Below, one piece after another: positions 5,964 through 5,988 of a DNA stretch of 5,988 nucleotides (the first letter of the stretch is position 1; the number at the start of each line of letters is the position of its first letter). The stretch covers positions 1 through 5,988 of the forward strand of contig JAYTJE010000158.1 in the NCBI GenBank assembly GCA_043731355.1. Direction: 5' to 3'. The notes under the pieces are model-generated. The model saw nothing but the letters and a program-made list of their open reading frames with translations. It made no database searches and had not been told where the DNA came from. This stretch comes from GWC2-56-14 sp043731355. Lineage in GTDB: Bacteria > Nitrospirota > UBA9217. Made by a program: the position numbers and the translations under genes.

Positions 5964-5988
5964 ATTAAATACTGAGCTCATTAGTTAA

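Noticed and set aside
5922..5975. 17-codon open frame starting ATG GCG that reads through the CACGAAG units as repeated Thr-Lys-x
   Set aside because: There is no Shine-Dalgarno and the frame is very short. The peptide periodicity simply follows the 9-base DNA repeat.

Overview
The window carries a run of four conserved housekeeping genes, all on the + strand, in the order tilS, hpt, ftsH, folP (888-5901). On the left it is bordered by a transposase gene of the REP-associated (RAYT, Y1/HUH) type, and on the right by a short AT-rich, repeat-bearing stretch. The four genes are GC-rich, with clear family motifs throughout. The clustering of tilS, ftsH and folP, a FolP with an N-terminal extension, and a RAYT with a DnaA-like tail together suggest a GC-rich Gram-negative bacterium of the Desulfobacterota or Nitrospirota kind. 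That placement is inference from gene order and protein style, not from a phylogeny.

Region by region: 1-861 is the RAYT reading frame, which enters from beyond the left edge. Its N-terminal part looks eroded, and it contains a perfect terminator-like hairpin at 64-85. A motif TTAAGTCTGACCCC (862-875) directly after its stop looks like an element end. Only 12 bases separate this motif from the tilS start codon. tilS (888-2267) and hpt (2298-2840) are 30 bases apart. A 101-base gap holds a plausible sigma70-type promoter, a GC-rich hairpin and a strong Shine-Dalgarno before the GTG start of ftsH (2942-4738). folP (4747-5901) starts 8 bases after the ftsH stop and is probably translationally coupled to it. 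From about 5860 the sequence turns AT-rich and ends with three copies of CACGAAG at 9-base spacing (5939-5963).

The genes serve basic cell upkeep: tRNA-Ile2 lysidine formation (TilS), purine salvage (Hpt), membrane protein quality control (FtsH) and folate synthesis (FolP). The tilS-hpt-ftsH part recalls the order known from Bacillus, and ftsH-folP recalls the proteobacterial order. I found no evidence of an undescribed multi-gene system here. The points most worth a second look are the Hpt active-site loop lacking its usual Tyr, the RAYT element abutting tilS, the ftsH leader, and the repeats after folP.
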